Shown here: piece by piece, positions 18,332 to 27,611 of the stretch
Layout: each line of letters opens with the position of its first letter
How positions within the stretch are numbered: the stretch's first letter is position 1
NCBI GenBank assembly: GCA_965221935.1
Contig: CBDCSZ010000010.1
Coordinates: 40,740 to 104,739 of the forward strand
Reading direction: 5' to 3'
DNA: 64,000 bases
Source of the DNA: JAPOXR01 sp965221935
GTDB lineage: Bacteria; Pseudomonadota; Alphaproteobacteria; Rhodobacterales; Rhodobacteraceae
Program-made: the position numbers and the translations under genes
Notes under the pieces: generated by a model
What the model was told of the DNA's origin: nothing
Seen by the model: only the letters and a program-made list of their open reading frames with translations
The model's database searches: none

Positions 18332-19129
18332 TTATCGCGCGCCGCAGGCCTGCAGGCAGGCCTGCATGTGGCCCCGGGCTTCAGCAGCGATCGTGCAGCA
18401 CTTCTCGAGGCTGTATTCCTTGGCGCCGATGATCTCAAGATTGAGGGCATCGGTGTAGCCGTGTTCATGAAGCAGGCGAATGAACTGCAACAGGTCAATT
18501 TCGCCTCTGCCGTTGGCCTGGTCTTCCGGTCGGCCGGGATCCTGCTGCCGGCCCAGGCAGTCCCTGATGTGCACGTGCCGGAGTCGCGGCATCGCCGCCA
18601 ACAAGGCCTCGCAGGGATCTTCACCGGCCCGGTAGATATGGGACGGATCGAAATCGATTCCGAAGGCGGGGGACGAAATCGACTCCATTGCGCGGAGCGT
18701 GGTGGGCGAATTGTCGATGCAGCAGCCGACATGCGCCTTGACGCAAAGCATGGTTCCGTGGTCTTCGGCGATTGCCGCCAGCCGCGCCAGCGAATCGATC
18801 GAAGCCCGCAGACTGTCCTCGTCGCCGCTCTGCCCCCCGGGGCCGCAATTGACGACCGGAATCCCGAGCGCTGACGCCGTCTTGAAGGCCAGTGCCATCG
18901 TTTCCGACTTTTGGGAGGGCTGCTCTATCGCCGTCAGCTCCAGCCCGTGCTCCTCCGACAGATCCCTGATCAGGGGGACAAGATTCTGCCAGCGGTCCAG
19001 CGCCAGGTGATCGCTCTTGTCGGGCATGGCGGAAAGTTCAACTCCGTCGTAGCCCGCCATCGCTGTGCAGCGGAACGCCGTTTCCATGCTGTGTCCACCG
19101 AACAGGACTGTGTTTGCTCCCAGCTTCAT
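18332..19129 (-). CDS. Sugar phosphate isomerase/epimerase-like TIM-barrel protein
   Basis: 265 residues from ATG 19129 (MKLGANTVLFGGHSMETAF), chosen because it overlaps the upstream gene by 4 bases and begins the first barrel strand. Family landmarks of AP-endonuclease-2-like barrels are present: GYDGVELSAM, FGIDFDPSHIYRAGEDP, HVHIRDCLGR and LNLEIIGAKEY, which carry the metal-binding D, H and E residues. It likely isomerises or epimerises a keto-sugar or inositol derivative in concert with the oxidoreductase encoded upstream. Confidence 0.82.
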   Translation of the reverse strand: MKLGANTVLFGGHSMETAFRCTAMAGYDGVELSAMPDKSDHLALDRWQNLVPLIRDLSEEHGLELTAIEQPSQKSETMALAFKTASALGIPVVNCGPGGQSGDEDSLRASIDSLARLAAIAEDHGTMLCVKAHVGCCIDNSPTTLRAMESISSPAFGIDFDPSHIYRAGEDPCEALLAAMPRLRHVHIRDCLGRQQDPGRPEDQANGRGEIDLLQFIRLLHEHGYTDALNLEIIGAKEYSLEKCCTIAAEARGHMQACLQACGAR

Positions 19130-20127
19130 GTCGACGCATTCTCCACTTCCGAAATCTGACCTTTTTCCCACGAGGCGATAGCGGCCTCAATCACCAGCTG
19201 GGCCTTGAGGGCGTCGCTGGCGGCCCCGTCGATCTCCTCCGGATCGACGCCTTCCACATTCTGGTCGATCCACCGCGTGATGCGGCTCGCGAATGTGTCG
19301 CCAAATCCCATCATGCCGCCAAGATAGGAATAGGCTTCGATCTCACGGGAGTCCCGCGGGTAGAATTCGAGGCGCTCGCATGTCTCTCTCAGCACAATCC
19401 TGCCTTTGGAGCCTACAATCTCAAGAGTTTCCATTCCGTAGCTCTTGCCGGCATCGTAACTGCCGGTCAAATGGCCGATCACGCCGCTTTTGAACAGCAT
19501 GTTGGCCTGGACGTTGGACCATACCCGCCGTCCTTCGCCCTTCTTGAAAAACGCCTGGACCTTATCGATGTCGCCGCCGAAGTGACGCATAATGTCTATT
19601 GAATGGGGATGGAGCGCCCGCATGTGAAAATAGGGATCGGTGTCTTCGGGAGAGACAATCCACAACGTGATCTTGATGATGTTCAGCTCTCCCAGGCGCC
19701 CTTCGTCGATCCATTTCCTGGCCCGGTACGCGGCCGGGGTGAAGCGGTGGTTGAGATTGATTCCGTAACGGAGTCCCCGCCGCTTCGCCAATGCGACCAT
19801 CTCCTTGGCCTTGGCTATTTCATTGGAGATCGGCTTTTCTCCAAGGACAGCGATTCCCGCGTTAAGCAGGGAAATGGTGGGTTCATAGTGATCGCCGCCG
19901 TTTTCCTTGCCCGCAGTGCACATGCTGGCGATATCGATAGAAGCGCCGGCTGTCATGTCAGGAACTGAACCGAATGCCGGACACCCGTAGCGGCTGGCGG
20001 CGGCGGCTGCCTTCTCCTGATCGGTGTCGCAGACCGCCACGATCCGACAGCGCTCGTCGGCATGGTAGGTGTCGGCGTGGATAAAGCCCAGATTGCCCAT
20101 TCCCACGACTGCAACGCGCAATTCCAT
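19126..20127 (-). CDS. Gfo/Idh/MocA family oxidoreductase
   Basis: 333 residues. The N-terminal Rossmann fold begins RVAVVGMGNLGFIHADTY with the GxGxxG-type turn. VLGEKPISNEIAKAKEM carries the conserved EKP lysine, and NHRFTP and HSIDIMRHFGGD fit the C-terminal domain. It oxidises or reduces a hydroxyl of a sugar, polyol or related substrate with NAD(P). It is translationally coupled to the TIM-barrel gene and lies 42 bases from the sulfatase-like gene, forming a three-gene catabolic operon. Confidence 0.87.
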   Translation of the reverse strand: MELRVAVVGMGNLGFIHADTYHADERCRIVAVCDTDQEKAAAAASRYGCPAFGSVPDMTAGASIDIASMCTAGKENGGDHYEPTISLLNAGIAVLGEKPISNEIAKAKEMVALAKRRGLRYGINLNHRFTPAAYRARKWIDEGRLGELNIIKITLWIVSPEDTDPYFHMRALHPHSIDIMRHFGGDIDKVQAFFKKGEGRRVWSNVQANMLFKSGVIGHLTGSYDAGKSYGMETLEIVGSKGRIVLRETCERLEFYPRDSREIEAYSYLGGMMGFGDTFASRITRWIDQNVEGVDPEEIDGAASDALKAQLVIEAAIASWEKGQISEVENAST

Positions 20128-20169
20128 ATTCTTTTGCCCTCCGTTCGGTGTTTGGCTCAGGTTTTCGCT

Positions 20170-21549
20170 TCAGGCTTGCGAGGAAATCCGCTCAGCCGTT
20201 GCCGCGCTGCCGATATACAAAGTGTCATAGGCCTGTTGCGAAGATTTGAAGGCCCCGACCCCCTTGTGGCCGTGCCAGTCTCCCTGGTTGAAGATCGGGT
20301 TGGACAGGCCGGTCTCACTTTCCCGGACCGCGATCCAACTCTCCATTCTCCGGGTCAGTGTGTCGACGATATCAGGATGAACCGCTGCCAGGTCGGCGGT
20401 CTCAAGAGGATCCTCGATCAGGTTGTAAAGTTCCACCGGCGGCTTGAAGTGGAAGTCGGGCTCAAGGGCGCGGATCAGCTTCCACTGGGGTGTCCGCCAG
20501 CCATGCTTCCGCATCCAGGTGCACTCGGTGAGGTACATCTCCGCGGCGTGTGAGGCGGCCTCGCCGCGGACAAGGGCCATCAGGCTCTTGCCGTCAAATC
20601 GGATGTCGCTCTCGATGCCTGCGAGATCCAGCAGCGTCGGCACGAGATCCTTGAGCTGGCCATAGCCGGCGTGACGACGCCCGGCGGCAACTTTAGGCGG
20701 GTAGCGGATCATGAGCGGCACGTGCAGGTTGGAGTCATAGAGGCCGTGATGGTCGAACCAGCACTCGTGCTCGTAAAGCGTCTCGCCGTGATCCGCGGTC
20801 AGCACCACGATCATGTCGTCAAGGACGCCCCGGTCCTCGAGGTGGTTAAGGATCGCCTGAATACAGGAATCCATATAGGCGATGGCACCGTCGTACTGGG
20901 CGATCACATAATCCTTGTCGGTGATGCCAGGCGGCATCCCGCTTGCCAGGAAGTCCCGGAACGGTTTGAAGGCGAACACTGGCTCCATCGAGTCATTGGC
21001 CGGGTCACACTCATCGCCGTGATAGAAGATGCGCTCGAAGGGATCAGGGGGCAGGTAGGGAGTGTGGGTGTCCATATGCCGCAGCAACATGAAGAAGGGT
21101 CGGTCCTGATCGAGCAGACGGTCGAGTTCGGGGACAGCCACCCGGTTGAGATCCTGGGCCTTGTCCAGCCGCCCCTCTTCCCAGCTGCCCCAGGCCTGGA
21201 AGCTGAGATAGGTGTCAAAGCCCCGGGAGCTCTTGTTTTGCCCGAGACCCACGCAGGTGGTGTCGTAGCCAAGATCTCCAAGCAGCTCCGGCAGCATCGT
21301 CACCTCTGGCCTGATCGGGCCCTGGTGCATCAGCGCGACGACCTGGGTGCTGAATGCGTCAAGGCCGCTCAGCATTGACGTGAAACCGCTGGTGGTGGGG
21401 ATATGAGGGCTGAAGATTTTCTCGAAAAGGGCGCCCTGAGCCGCAAACCTGTCGATATGCGGTGATGTGAGCCGGCGATAGCCGTAACAGCTCAGGTGGT
21501 CGGCCCTGAGCGAGTCGACGCCGATCACGAGGATGTTGGGGTTCGTCAT
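20170..21549 (-). CDS. Sulfatase-superfamily hydrolase lacking the formylglycine motif
   Basis: 459 residues. Alkaline phosphatase/sulfatase fold features are clear: the metal site GVDSLRADHLSCYGY at the N-terminus, and VLTADHGETLYEHECWFDHHG with the later metal-binding aspartate and histidine. Where classical sulfatases have C/S-x-P-S-R, this protein reads HIPTTSGFTSMLSG, so there is no cysteine or serine to become formylglycine and no following arginine. A threonine could be the nucleophile, as in nucleotide pyrophosphatase/phosphodiesterase relatives. It may therefore cleave a phosphodiester, phosphonate or related ester rather than a sulfate. First gene of the minus-strand operon, divergent from the solute-binding protein. 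Confidence 0.8.
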   Translation of the reverse strand: MTNPNILVIGVDSLRADHLSCYGYRRLTSPHIDRFAAQGALFEKIFSPHIPTTSGFTSMLSGLDAFSTQVVALMHQGPIRPEVTMLPELLGDLGYDTTCVGLGQNKSSRGFDTYLSFQAWGSWEEGRLDKAQDLNRVAVPELDRLLDQDRPFFMLLRHMDTHTPYLPPDPFERIFYHGDECDPANDSMEPVFAFKPFRDFLASGMPPGITDKDYVIAQYDGAIAYMDSCIQAILNHLEDRGVLDDMIVVLTADHGETLYEHECWFDHHGLYDSNLHVPLMIRYPPKVAAGRRHAGYGQLKDLVPTLLDLAGIESDIRFDGKSLMALVRGEAASHAAEMYLTECTWMRKHGWRTPQWKLIRALEPDFHFKPPVELYNLIEDPLETADLAAVHPDIVDTLTRRMESWIAVRESETGLSNPIFNQGDWHGHKGVGAFKSSQQAYDTLYIGSAATAERISSQA

Positions 21550-21765
21550 CGCATCTCCTCCCCTGAGCGCGGGCTGCGAATGGCGGCTTGTTGCAACATT
21601 CGGTTTTCTCCAGCTGTGGGCCTCCCTCGGCCGGAGCCTGCACGCGGACTCATTCTCCCCTGCTGTCCGGTGTTTAGGCTCCCTGGCTCCCGATATTTGC
21701 CGGAACTAAACATTTGCGCAACCGAATGCTAGAGGAAAGTGACATTGAAATAGGAGGGTTGGATT

Positions 21766-23484
21766 ATGAGAACTGTATTGAAGAGCTTGGCCTTTGCGCC
21801 GCTGGTGTTTGTCGCCGCAGGCGCGGCCTCTGGCATGCAGAATCCGGAGGAGGCCGGAAACGTCACCATGTGCCCCGCGACCTGTGTGCCGGCCGACGGC
21901 GGAACCCACACCATTGCCTACCGCGGATCGCCGCGGCCTTTTGTGTGGGGTGCGGGGGCGGACAACCAGCTCGTGAGACTCAATTTCGGAAACCTGTTTA
22001 TTCTGGATCCGTTCAACAATGTCCGGCTTCCCGACCTTGCGACGCATTGGGAGATCTCCGATGACCTGACCAAGGGGACATTTCATCTGCGCGAGGGCGT
22101 GCGGTTCCATGACGGCACGCCGTTGACCGCAAAGCATGTGGAATGGAGCTACCTGCTGACCATGAATCCCCGGGCGGAAGGCGCGGACTTCCTGATGCAG
22201 GATGCCCGTCTGACGGAATTGATAGGCGCCCAGGCCTACATCGACGGCACGGCGGACAGTGTCCCCGGCATCACGGTTGTCGACGACCATACGATCGTCT
22301 TTGAAACGGCGGTCCCCAACGGAAATTTCTTTGACAGAGTGGGCAAGGTCTACATCCTTGCGGCCCATCTTTTTGAAGGCAGGCCAATGGAGGATGTGCT
22401 GACGGAGGACTGGTGGTCGCCCGAGATAAGAGTGGGAACCGGCCCATTCGTGTTCGAGGAGCATGCCGAGGGACAGTTTGCATCCGTGACAGCGAATGAG
22501 GATTACTGGGCCGGCCGGCCGCATCTGGACCGGATCGTGCTGAGATTTTTTGAAGAGTATGAAACCGGATCGCTTGCTTTTGAAAAGGGGGAAGCGCACC
22601 AGCTGGATGGTCTCACGACCCAGGACGTTTCGCGATATGCCGAGACGAACCCCGAGGGTTATGTTTTCCTGCGCGGAAACCCCCTGGCCGCCAACTACAT
22701 CAACGTCGGCGACAAGCCCTACCTGAAGGATAAAAGGGTCCGCCAGGCGATTTCATTTGCCATCAACCGTCAGCAGATGATCGATCTTCTGACTCCTTAC
22801 GGGATGAGGGCTGCCATTTACACCATGTTGCCTGCTGACCATCACTTGTTCAATCCCGATGCTCCGGCCTATCCGTTCGACCCTGACCGGGCGAGGGAAC
22901 TTCTGGCCGAGGCGAACTGGGATCCGGACCAGGTCGTGGAGCTGGCGACATACTACGAGCACCAGGACGCTCTTGACTGGCTGGCTTTCATGCAGAAACA
23001 GCTTGGCGATGTGGGCATGAAGGCCACCGTTCGGCAGATGGACTGGCCTGACATGGACAAAGCCGGCCAGGCGGGTGAGCTTGATCTGTGGCTCACCGGG
23101 TATTCGAAAGATGTGGTCGGCAATCACCTGGCTTATTTCGGCCCCAACGGCGCGTGGAATTTCGGCAACTACAGCAATCCCGAGTATGAAGAACTCTTGA
23201 GGATGGCAGGCCGCGCCGGCGGAGAGGAACAGCGGCAGCTTTTTATGAAAATGCAGGAGATCTTCAACGTAGAGCTGCCCGGGATACCGATTTGGAACAT
23301 TACCACTTTCGTTCTGGTCAAACCGCAATTCTGCGGTGTTGTCGAGATGTTCACCGACCAGCATTTCGCGTACCTGAACGAAAACAACATCTACATGTGC
23401 GAGGGCGCGACGGGCACAGTCTCGGTCCGGCCCGGAGCTCCGGCCAGTATCGAGCATCCCGGCTACGTGCTGGACAGCCAGTAG
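21766..23484 (+). CDS. ABC transporter substrate-binding protein, family 5 (DppA/OppA type), copy 1
   Basis: 572 residues with a signal peptide (about residues 1-22, ending AGAASG). The family 5 hallmarks are present: a region like DLATHWEISDDLTKGTFHLREGVRFHDGTPLTAKHVEWS, and RVRQAISFAINRQQMIDLL. ATG 21766 is preceded by AGGAGGG at 8 bases. Cysteines in MCPATC near the mature N-terminus and again near the C-terminus (FCGV, MCEG) may form disulfides. It delivers a solute to the permeases encoded at 11.3-13.1 kb and is divergent from the sulfatase-like operon. Copy 2 at 39612-41345 is a close paralogue, including its downstream sequence. Confidence 0.92.
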   Translation: MRTVLKSLAFAPLVFVAAGAASGMQNPEEAGNVTMCPATCVPADGGTHTIAYRGSPRPFVWGAGADNQLVRLNFGNLFILDPFNNVRLPDLATHWEISDDLTKGTFHLREGVRFHDGTPLTAKHVEWSYLLTMNPRAEGADFLMQDARLTELIGAQAYIDGTADSVPGITVVDDHTIVFETAVPNGNFFDRVGKVYILAAHLFEGRPMEDVLTEDWWSPEIRVGTGPFVFEEHAEGQFASVTANEDYWAGRPHLDRIVLRFFEEYETGSLAFEKGEAHQLDGLTTQDVSRYAETNPEGYVFLRGNPLAANYINVGDKPYLKDKRVRQAISFAINRQQMIDLLTPYGMRAAIYTMLPADHHLFNPDAPAYPFDPDRARELLAEANWDPDQVVELATYYEHQDALDWLAFMQKQLGDVGMKATVRQMDWPDMDKAGQAGELDLWLTGYSKDVVGNHLAYFGPNGAWNFGNYSNPEYEELLRMAGRAGGEEQRQLFMKMQEIFNVELPGIPIWNITTFVLVKPQFCGVVEMFTDQHFAYLNENNIYMCEGATGTVSVRPGAPASIEHPGYVLDSQ

Positions 23485-23493
23485 AATGGATCG

Positions 23494-23518
23494 GGCAGCA
23501 GCGGGTGACGTTGCTGCC
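23494..23518 (+). terminator. Rho-independent terminator candidate after binding-protein copy 1
   Basis: GGCAGCA pairs with TGCTGCC around a GCGGGTGACGT loop, 10 bases after the stop, followed by only a short T tract. The equivalent hairpin after copy 2 has compensating base changes, which supports a functional stem. Confidence 0.6.
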
Positions 23519-23957
23519 CCTTCCCGCCCGGTTGGTCATGCCGGGACTGGGCGGTGATTGACTGGCGGGTCGCCGCACACACCGCGACTGCACTTTCGCG
23601 GCACTGACCTGACATCGTGATTCCGAACTGTTTGCCTGGGCCGTGGGGGTCGCGAGCTGTTGGCGGGACGCGGCTTGCAAAATGCAGAGCGCCTGCCGTC
23701 CAATGCGGCATAGCTCACCAAACCCGCGGTGACGTTGGTTTTTCGGTGTTTTCGCGGCCGGTGACCACGATGACGCGCTGAAGGCAGCTTTTGTCGGGCT
23801 TCCGGTCGGATCGAGCCCGGTTTCCGCCCACCATTCCAGGCGCGAGGTCGGTTTCCCGGATGCCGTGCGTGCCGTTCCGTGTGCCGCGGACACACCTCCC
23901 CGGCAGCGTTCCAGGTGGCGCCGTGCGAGAGAGGGAGAATTCGGGGCCGGAGCGCAG
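23519..23957. other. Intergenic stretch resembling the sequence downstream of binding-protein copy 2
   Basis: About 440 bases with no gene. The first 200 or so are recognisably similar to 41384-41600 (for example GGTTGGTC and GGGCGGTGATTGAC), so the paralogous genes were duplicated with their 3' flank. The rest is unassigned. Confidence 0.5.
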
Positions 23958-24319
23958 TTACCCGGGCGGAGCACGTACCGGTGCTGCGCGCAGGTTGGTG
24001 AGCGCCTGTTCAAATACATCCTGTAACGGAAACACCGATGCGAAGGACAGCCAGACCCTGCGCACCGTCACCCGGATGCGCCCGGCAAGCTTGAGCCATC
24101 GAGACCGGATGGTGTCGATGCGCGCAGTGGCGAGATCGGTGCCCCGCAACCCCACGCGGCGCAGGATGGTCATCAGAATGCCGGCAAAGGCCGAGAAGTA
24201 CAGCCGCAGCTGGTTGGCCCGCATGGTGGCCGAGGAGGTGCGGTCAGCGAAAAGCCAGAGCTGCTGCTCCTTCACGCGATTTTCCATGTCGCCACGCTGC
24301 CCCGGAAGCCATTCCGCCT
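23958..24319 (-). pseudogene. IS1380-family transposase, C-terminal remnant
   Basis: On the minus strand the frame reads KAEW-like sequence (AEWLPGQRGDMEN) followed by RVKEQQLWLFADRTSSATMR and ANQLRLYFSAFAGILMTILR, the diagnostic C-terminus of IS1380 transposases. Only the last 120 or so residues remain, and an internal deletion seems to join KAEWLPG to QRGDMEN. It is cut at 24319/24320 by the left end of an IS110 element. Inactive. Confidence 0.8.
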
Positions 24320-24429
24320 CGTATGTTCAGAGAATCAGAATTGAACGAGGGAGGTGGCTGTGGATAAGTTGGGGGGCGGATTCCTGTGGAAAACCCGCCG
24401 CTTGTGTTCCGCCGGCTCTCCGGTTCATT

Positions 24430-24612
24430 TCTGTGCCGGGACCGCCGCCGCCAGGCCTGGCGGCGGCGGAGCTGGGCCAGGCCCCGCAGGACGGGTCGGA
24501 CCGAAACCGCCTTGGATCATCGGATCCGTGGGCAAGCGTGGTCGGCCCGCCCTCCCTTCAGCCTCCCGGGTCCTGAATGGATGCCTGGGTTCGAGAACCG
24601 AATCATCGCGAG
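24430..24612 (+). ncRNA. Putative bridge RNA of IS110 copy A
   Basis: This is the non-coding left end, between the element tip and the transposase ATG, where IS110-group elements encode the bridge RNA. It has a strong stem (GCCGCCGCCAGG/CCTGGCGGCGG at 24443-24467) and a second GC stem. The next loop holds CCGCCT at 24507-24512, identical to the last six bases of the genomic left flank (24314-24319), and GGGCAAG at 24530-24536, which predicts a right target CTTGCCC. A later loop has ATGGATGC at 24577-24584, matching the element's right end. The boundaries are approximate. Confidence 0.72.
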
Positions 24613-24629
24613 GATAGGAGCGGGAGACC

Positions 24630-24894
24630 ATGGCCATCGCAGCCGCCGGAATCGACGTCAGCAAGAAGACACTCAACATCCATCTCAGCGGCAGGGACGA
24701 CACCGCCGCCAACGACAGGGACGGCTTCCGCAAGGTCGCCCGTATCCTGAGGGACGGCGGCGCGGAGCGGGCCGTCATCGAGGCCACCGGCCGGATGCAC
24801 AGGGCCCTCTTCCAGTCGCTGCATGACCGCGGCTTCACCGTCTGCGTGGTCAACCCCCGCCAGTCCCGGGACTTCGCCAGGGCCGGCGGCGGGC
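24630..24894 (+). pseudogene. IS110 transposase, N-terminal fragment (copy A)
   Basis: Begins MAIAAAGIDVSKKTLNIHL, the RuvC-like first aspartate motif of IS110 DEDD transposases, and continues to VVNPRQSRDFARAGGG. It is then truncated by the DruA-IS4 element. The intact copy B continues LAKTDRADARALAAFG. Inactive. Confidence 0.88.
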
Positions 24895-24921
24895 CAATGG
24901 CATTTCCTTAACGATTCGGCG

Positions 24922-26619
24922 TCATTTCCTTAAGGGGGCGCGCCATTTCCGGAGCGGCTTCGCCCCTTTTCCGGCAAGGTTCGGTTTCAGGTCACGCGGT
25001 CTGGTGTCGTCTCCGCTGCCACTTTCCGACGGGTTTTTTGGGACCGGCGCGGGAATGACCGTCCCGGCCGCAGCCGCGCCCGGGCCGCGAGGACCGAGTC
25101 CGCCACGCGGCTCACGGCGTCGGCCAGCGCCGACGTCTGCGTCAGGATCAGCTCCTCGAGGCTGCCGGCCAGCATGGCCAGGCGCGTTTGTGAAGTTCGT
25201 CCGCATCTTCGGCAGATCGCCTTCGCGCGCTTCGTCCAGCGCGGCGTCTCCGCGGTTCGTGAACAGGCGCGCCATGGCGATCAGGTTGAAGTGGGCGCAG
25301 AGCTCCTGGCGGACGCCGCGCTCGCTTCTGCCGTGGAACTCCTCCACCGCGAGGGTTGTCTTGGATATTTTGAACAGCTCCTCGATCGACCAGCGCCCGT
25401 GATAGAGTTCCGAGAGGTCTTTCCGGCTGTATCGCTCCGTATCGGCGAGGGTCGTGGCGAGCACATAGCGGCTTTCTCCGATGTCGTATCGGACCAGGCG
25501 CAGGACAATCGGGGAGGACGGCTCCGGGATGCCCGCGGCCTTCAGCCTGCGCAGGGCGTTTTTGCCCGGGGTGATCCTGACGAGGGCGTCGTCGCGGTCC
25601 CCGTCGCGGAACCTGTCGAACCCGGCCGCGGAGTTGCGCTGGATGCGGAACACCGGGTGCAGTCCCCGCGCCGTCATGTCGCGGAGCAGGACGAAGGAGA
25701 AGTATCCGCGGTCGAAGACGACGACGTCGCCGGGCGAGAGGGCGCCGGGATGGGCGCGCGCGGCGGCGCGCTCGTCGGCGCCGGACGTGAGGGTGAAGTC
25801 GACCGGCATGCGGCTGTCGAGGCGGTAAAGACAGGACAGCAGCCCCTGCGGATAGTGGGCGCCGCCGCTCGGGAGCGGGTATCCGGCCTCGGCGAGCGGC
25901 CGCGGCAGGTTGATCTTGGAGCCGTCGACGGCGAAGGTCCGGCGCCCGTTCCAGTCCGGGCCGCGGGTGTCGTGGGCGAGGATCTCGCGGTGCGGGTCGC
26001 GGAACACGTCCTCGTGCACGCGGGCCCGGGCCTTGGCGATCGAGGAGATGGCCACCGGCTCCGGCTGCGGCAGCGCGACGCCGAGGCGGCGGCACTGGTC
26101 CCACAGCTCCGCGGTCACGGTTGTGTGGGCTTTCCGGCCGCGCGACAGTGCCAGGCGGAACACGAAAAGCATAATAATCAGGGTGTTAAGCGTCCGCCGC
26201 CGCTTTATCCATGTCTCGTCGCGGTGCGCGGCGATGTCGGCGGCCGCGTCGGCGATCCGGGACCACATCGCGGCGAAGCCGTGGTCAAAGGCGGCGGGAG
26301 AGCGGCGTTTCGGCCGCGGCCCGGGTGTCGTCTCCCCCTTCAGGACCGCGCGGAACTCCGGGTCCAGCGGCCGGACCAGAATCTCCTTGGCCGGCTTGGC
26401 GCCGCGCCCGCTGCGCTTTCCGGCCGTCATGCCGATCTGCTGCCAGTTGGCGGCCTTGTGGCAGGCGCCGTCGAAGCGGGTCGGATCGATGAAGGTCTCG
26501 CAGAGGACCGGGCGGCAGCCGTGGTTCGCCTCCCAGCGTTCCGCAAGCCCGCGCAGGGCCAGCGCCAGCGCCTTCGACGCCAGATTGTCGACGCGGACCC
26601 GCGGCAGCACGAGAAAGCG
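24922..26619 (-). pseudogene. DruA-IS4 transposase, C-terminal part (end of DruA domain plus DDE domain)
   Basis: Starts at the IS1111 insertion with RFLVLPRVRVDNLASKALAL, RPVLCETFIDPTRFDGACHK and NWQQIGMTAGKRSG, the C-terminal half of the DruA/DUF4338 domain. An IS4 DDE domain follows: TFAVDGSKINLPR (first D), VVVFDRGYFSF (second D) and YHGRWSIEELFKISK (Y-2-R-3-E-6-K motif). The tail after about residue 490 is low-complexity. The GTG at 26610 is not a real start: the frame continues upstream and joins the N-terminal part at 29513-30108. Split, so presumably inactive. Confidence 0.82.
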
Positions 26620-27611
26620 ATGGGGTGGACGCCCCCGATCTGCGGCGTCACAGTGCGCCAGAGAAAACGCCAGCCGAGCTGCGCGTTAAAACAGAGAGGA
26701 GACGTCCATGGAAAAGGTTAGCATAGTCGGTGTCGACATTTCAAAGAGGGTTTTTCAATTGCACGGATCGACGGCTTCCGGCCGGCCGGTTTTTGTGAAG
26801 AAGCTGTCGCGGAGCGGGTTCCTGCCGTTCCTCGAGGATCTGCCGCCGTGCCTGGTGGTGATGGAGGCGTGCGGCGGCGCTCACCACTGGGGCCGTCAGA
26901 TCATCGCCAAGGGCCACGAGTGCAGGCTGATCCCGCCGGTGTATGTGAAGCCGTTCGTCAAGCGGCAGAAGAGCGACGCGAACGACGCGGCGGCGATCGT
27001 CGAGGCGGCGCAGCGGCCGACCATGCGGTTTGTGGCGGTGAAGCCGGAAGCGGCGCAGGCCGACGCGATGCTGTTCCGGACCCGGGCCCTTTTCGTGCGG
27101 CAGCGCACGCAGACCGTGAACGCTCTGCGCGGCCATCTGGCGGAGTTCGGCCTGGTGTCGGCCCGCGGCGTGGCCAATGTGGAGGCTCTGCGGTCAGAGC
27201 TGGAGAAGGCCGCCGAAGGGGTTCCGGAGCTGGTTCGGCAGTCCGCGGAGATGCTGTTTGCGCAGATCGACGCCCTGAGCGGGCGGATCGCGGAGCTGGA
27301 CCGCGGGCTGAAGCGGCGCTCGCGGGAGCGGGAGGACATCCGGAACCTGATGACAATCCCCGGGATCGGGCCGGTCTGCGCGATGGCGGCGCAGGCGTTC
27401 GCGCCGCCGATGGAGCATCCATGTTTTGAGTCAAGCCCGGATTCGGCCTTTTCCGGCGGTTTTCGGAGGTCCTGTTCCGGGTTTTCCACATCCCCGTCCA
27501 CAGGCGGGCGCCATGCGGGCATGACGAGGCAGTCCGGCCGCGGTGTCGCGGCCGGCGCGCCTGATTCGTTCCTGACCCGGCGGGGCCCGCGGGACACGGC
27601 CCGCGCGGGTG

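Larger units (their letters stand above)
24320..24894 (+). mobile_element. IS110 element, copy A, truncated at its 3' side
   Basis: From CGTATGTTCAGAGAATC at 24320 the sequence follows the intact copy B (27416-28870, opposite strand) through the non-coding left end and the first 88 or so codons of the transposase. It stops at 24894, where the DruA-IS4 element begins. The 3' two thirds are absent from the window. Copies A and B differ mainly at a handful of sites, notably the RNA guide loop. Confidence 0.85.

Noticed and set aside
20170..21549. Plain sulfatase annotation
   Set aside because: The C/S-x-P-S-R motif required for formylglycine formation is absent.
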